5,564 nucleotides of DNA. Origin: an uncultured Nitrospina sp. (lineage in GTDB: Bacteria; Nitrospinota; Nitrospinia; Nitrospinales; VA-1). The DNA lies in contig CATMOP010000157.1 in NCBI GenBank assembly GCA_950072225.1, positions 1-5,564 of the forward strand. Reading direction: 5' to 3'. Below, in pieces: positions 5,493 through 5,564 of this stretch. A program made the position numbers and the translations under genes. Under the pieces are notes generated by a model that was not told where the DNA came from, made no database searches, and worked only from the letters and a program-made list of their open reading frames with translations. Numbering within the stretch: the stretch's first letter is position 1; the number at the start of each line of letters is the position of its first letter.

Positions 5493-5564
5493 GTTATATC
5501 TTCTTCATTAGCCTTCATGCCCTGAAAGGGTAAATGAAAAGGTAAAAAATCACATTCCCCCCCG

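Larger units (their letters stand above)
5192..5532 (-). repeat. Dispersed palindromic repeat, copy C (interrupted)
   Basis: Two blocks match copy A in the same order and orientation: 5213-5278 against 420-488, and 5493-5532 against 490-530, including an 18-base exact match. Between them lie 214 bases that copy A lacks. The outer hairpins are TCCAC-TAGCC-GTGGA at 5192-5206 and CCCT-GAA-AGGG at 5520-5530, paired like those of copy A but with different bases. Read on the minus strand it starts MKANEEDIT as in copy A (MKFNEEDIT), but the second block carries TAG at 5248-5246 and 5224-5222 where copy A has Lys codons. It therefore is not a working gene here. Confidence 0.68.

Noticed and set aside
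407..5532. CRISPR array
   Set aside because: The repeats are too few, too far apart and of unequal length, with no regular spacers or cas genes.

Overview
The window looks like ordinary chromosomal DNA of a free-living bacterium with moderate GC genes and AT-rich spacers. A glycine oxidase, which needs oxygen, points to an aerobe. ATG starts, a usable Shine-Dalgarno site and one near-perfect sigma70-type promoter fit a Gram-negative-type bacterium. I cannot place the taxon from this sequence.

Layout. On the minus strand, 1187 to 540 encodes a 215-residue protein of the L-2-amino-thiazoline-4-carboxylic acid hydrolase type. It is followed 24 bases later by a gene (515 to the window edge) for a predicted glycosyltransferase, of which only the first 171 codons are present. 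On the plus strand, three closely packed genes form a probable cofactor operon: thiO (glycine oxidase, thiamin thiazole), bioA (DAPA aminotransferase, biotin) and a 6-pyruvoyl-tetrahydropterin synthase family gene. The last lacks the usual catalytic Cys but keeps an adjacent Glu, as in the PTPS-III group linked to folate synthesis. If that reading is right, the operon supplies one step each to thiamin, biotin and folate. Downstream lie about 570 bases without a convincing gene. They contain a strong promoter (4707-4735), a possible short RNA or leader ending at a hairpin plus T8 (4852-4904), then a 76-residue protein of unknown function (4953-5183).

The least expected structure is a dispersed repeat about 125 bases long, seen as two clear copies (A, 407-531; C, 5192-5532, split by an extra 214 bases) and one degenerate copy (B, 1326-1410). 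The end hairpins keep pairing while changing sequence. Copy A lies in frame at the start of the glycosyltransferase gene and supplies its only upstream ATG and about 39 N-terminal residues. The matching frame of copy C is broken by stops. This resembles palindromic elements that insert into coding sequence, such as the Rickettsia palindromic elements, although that comparison is by analogy only.
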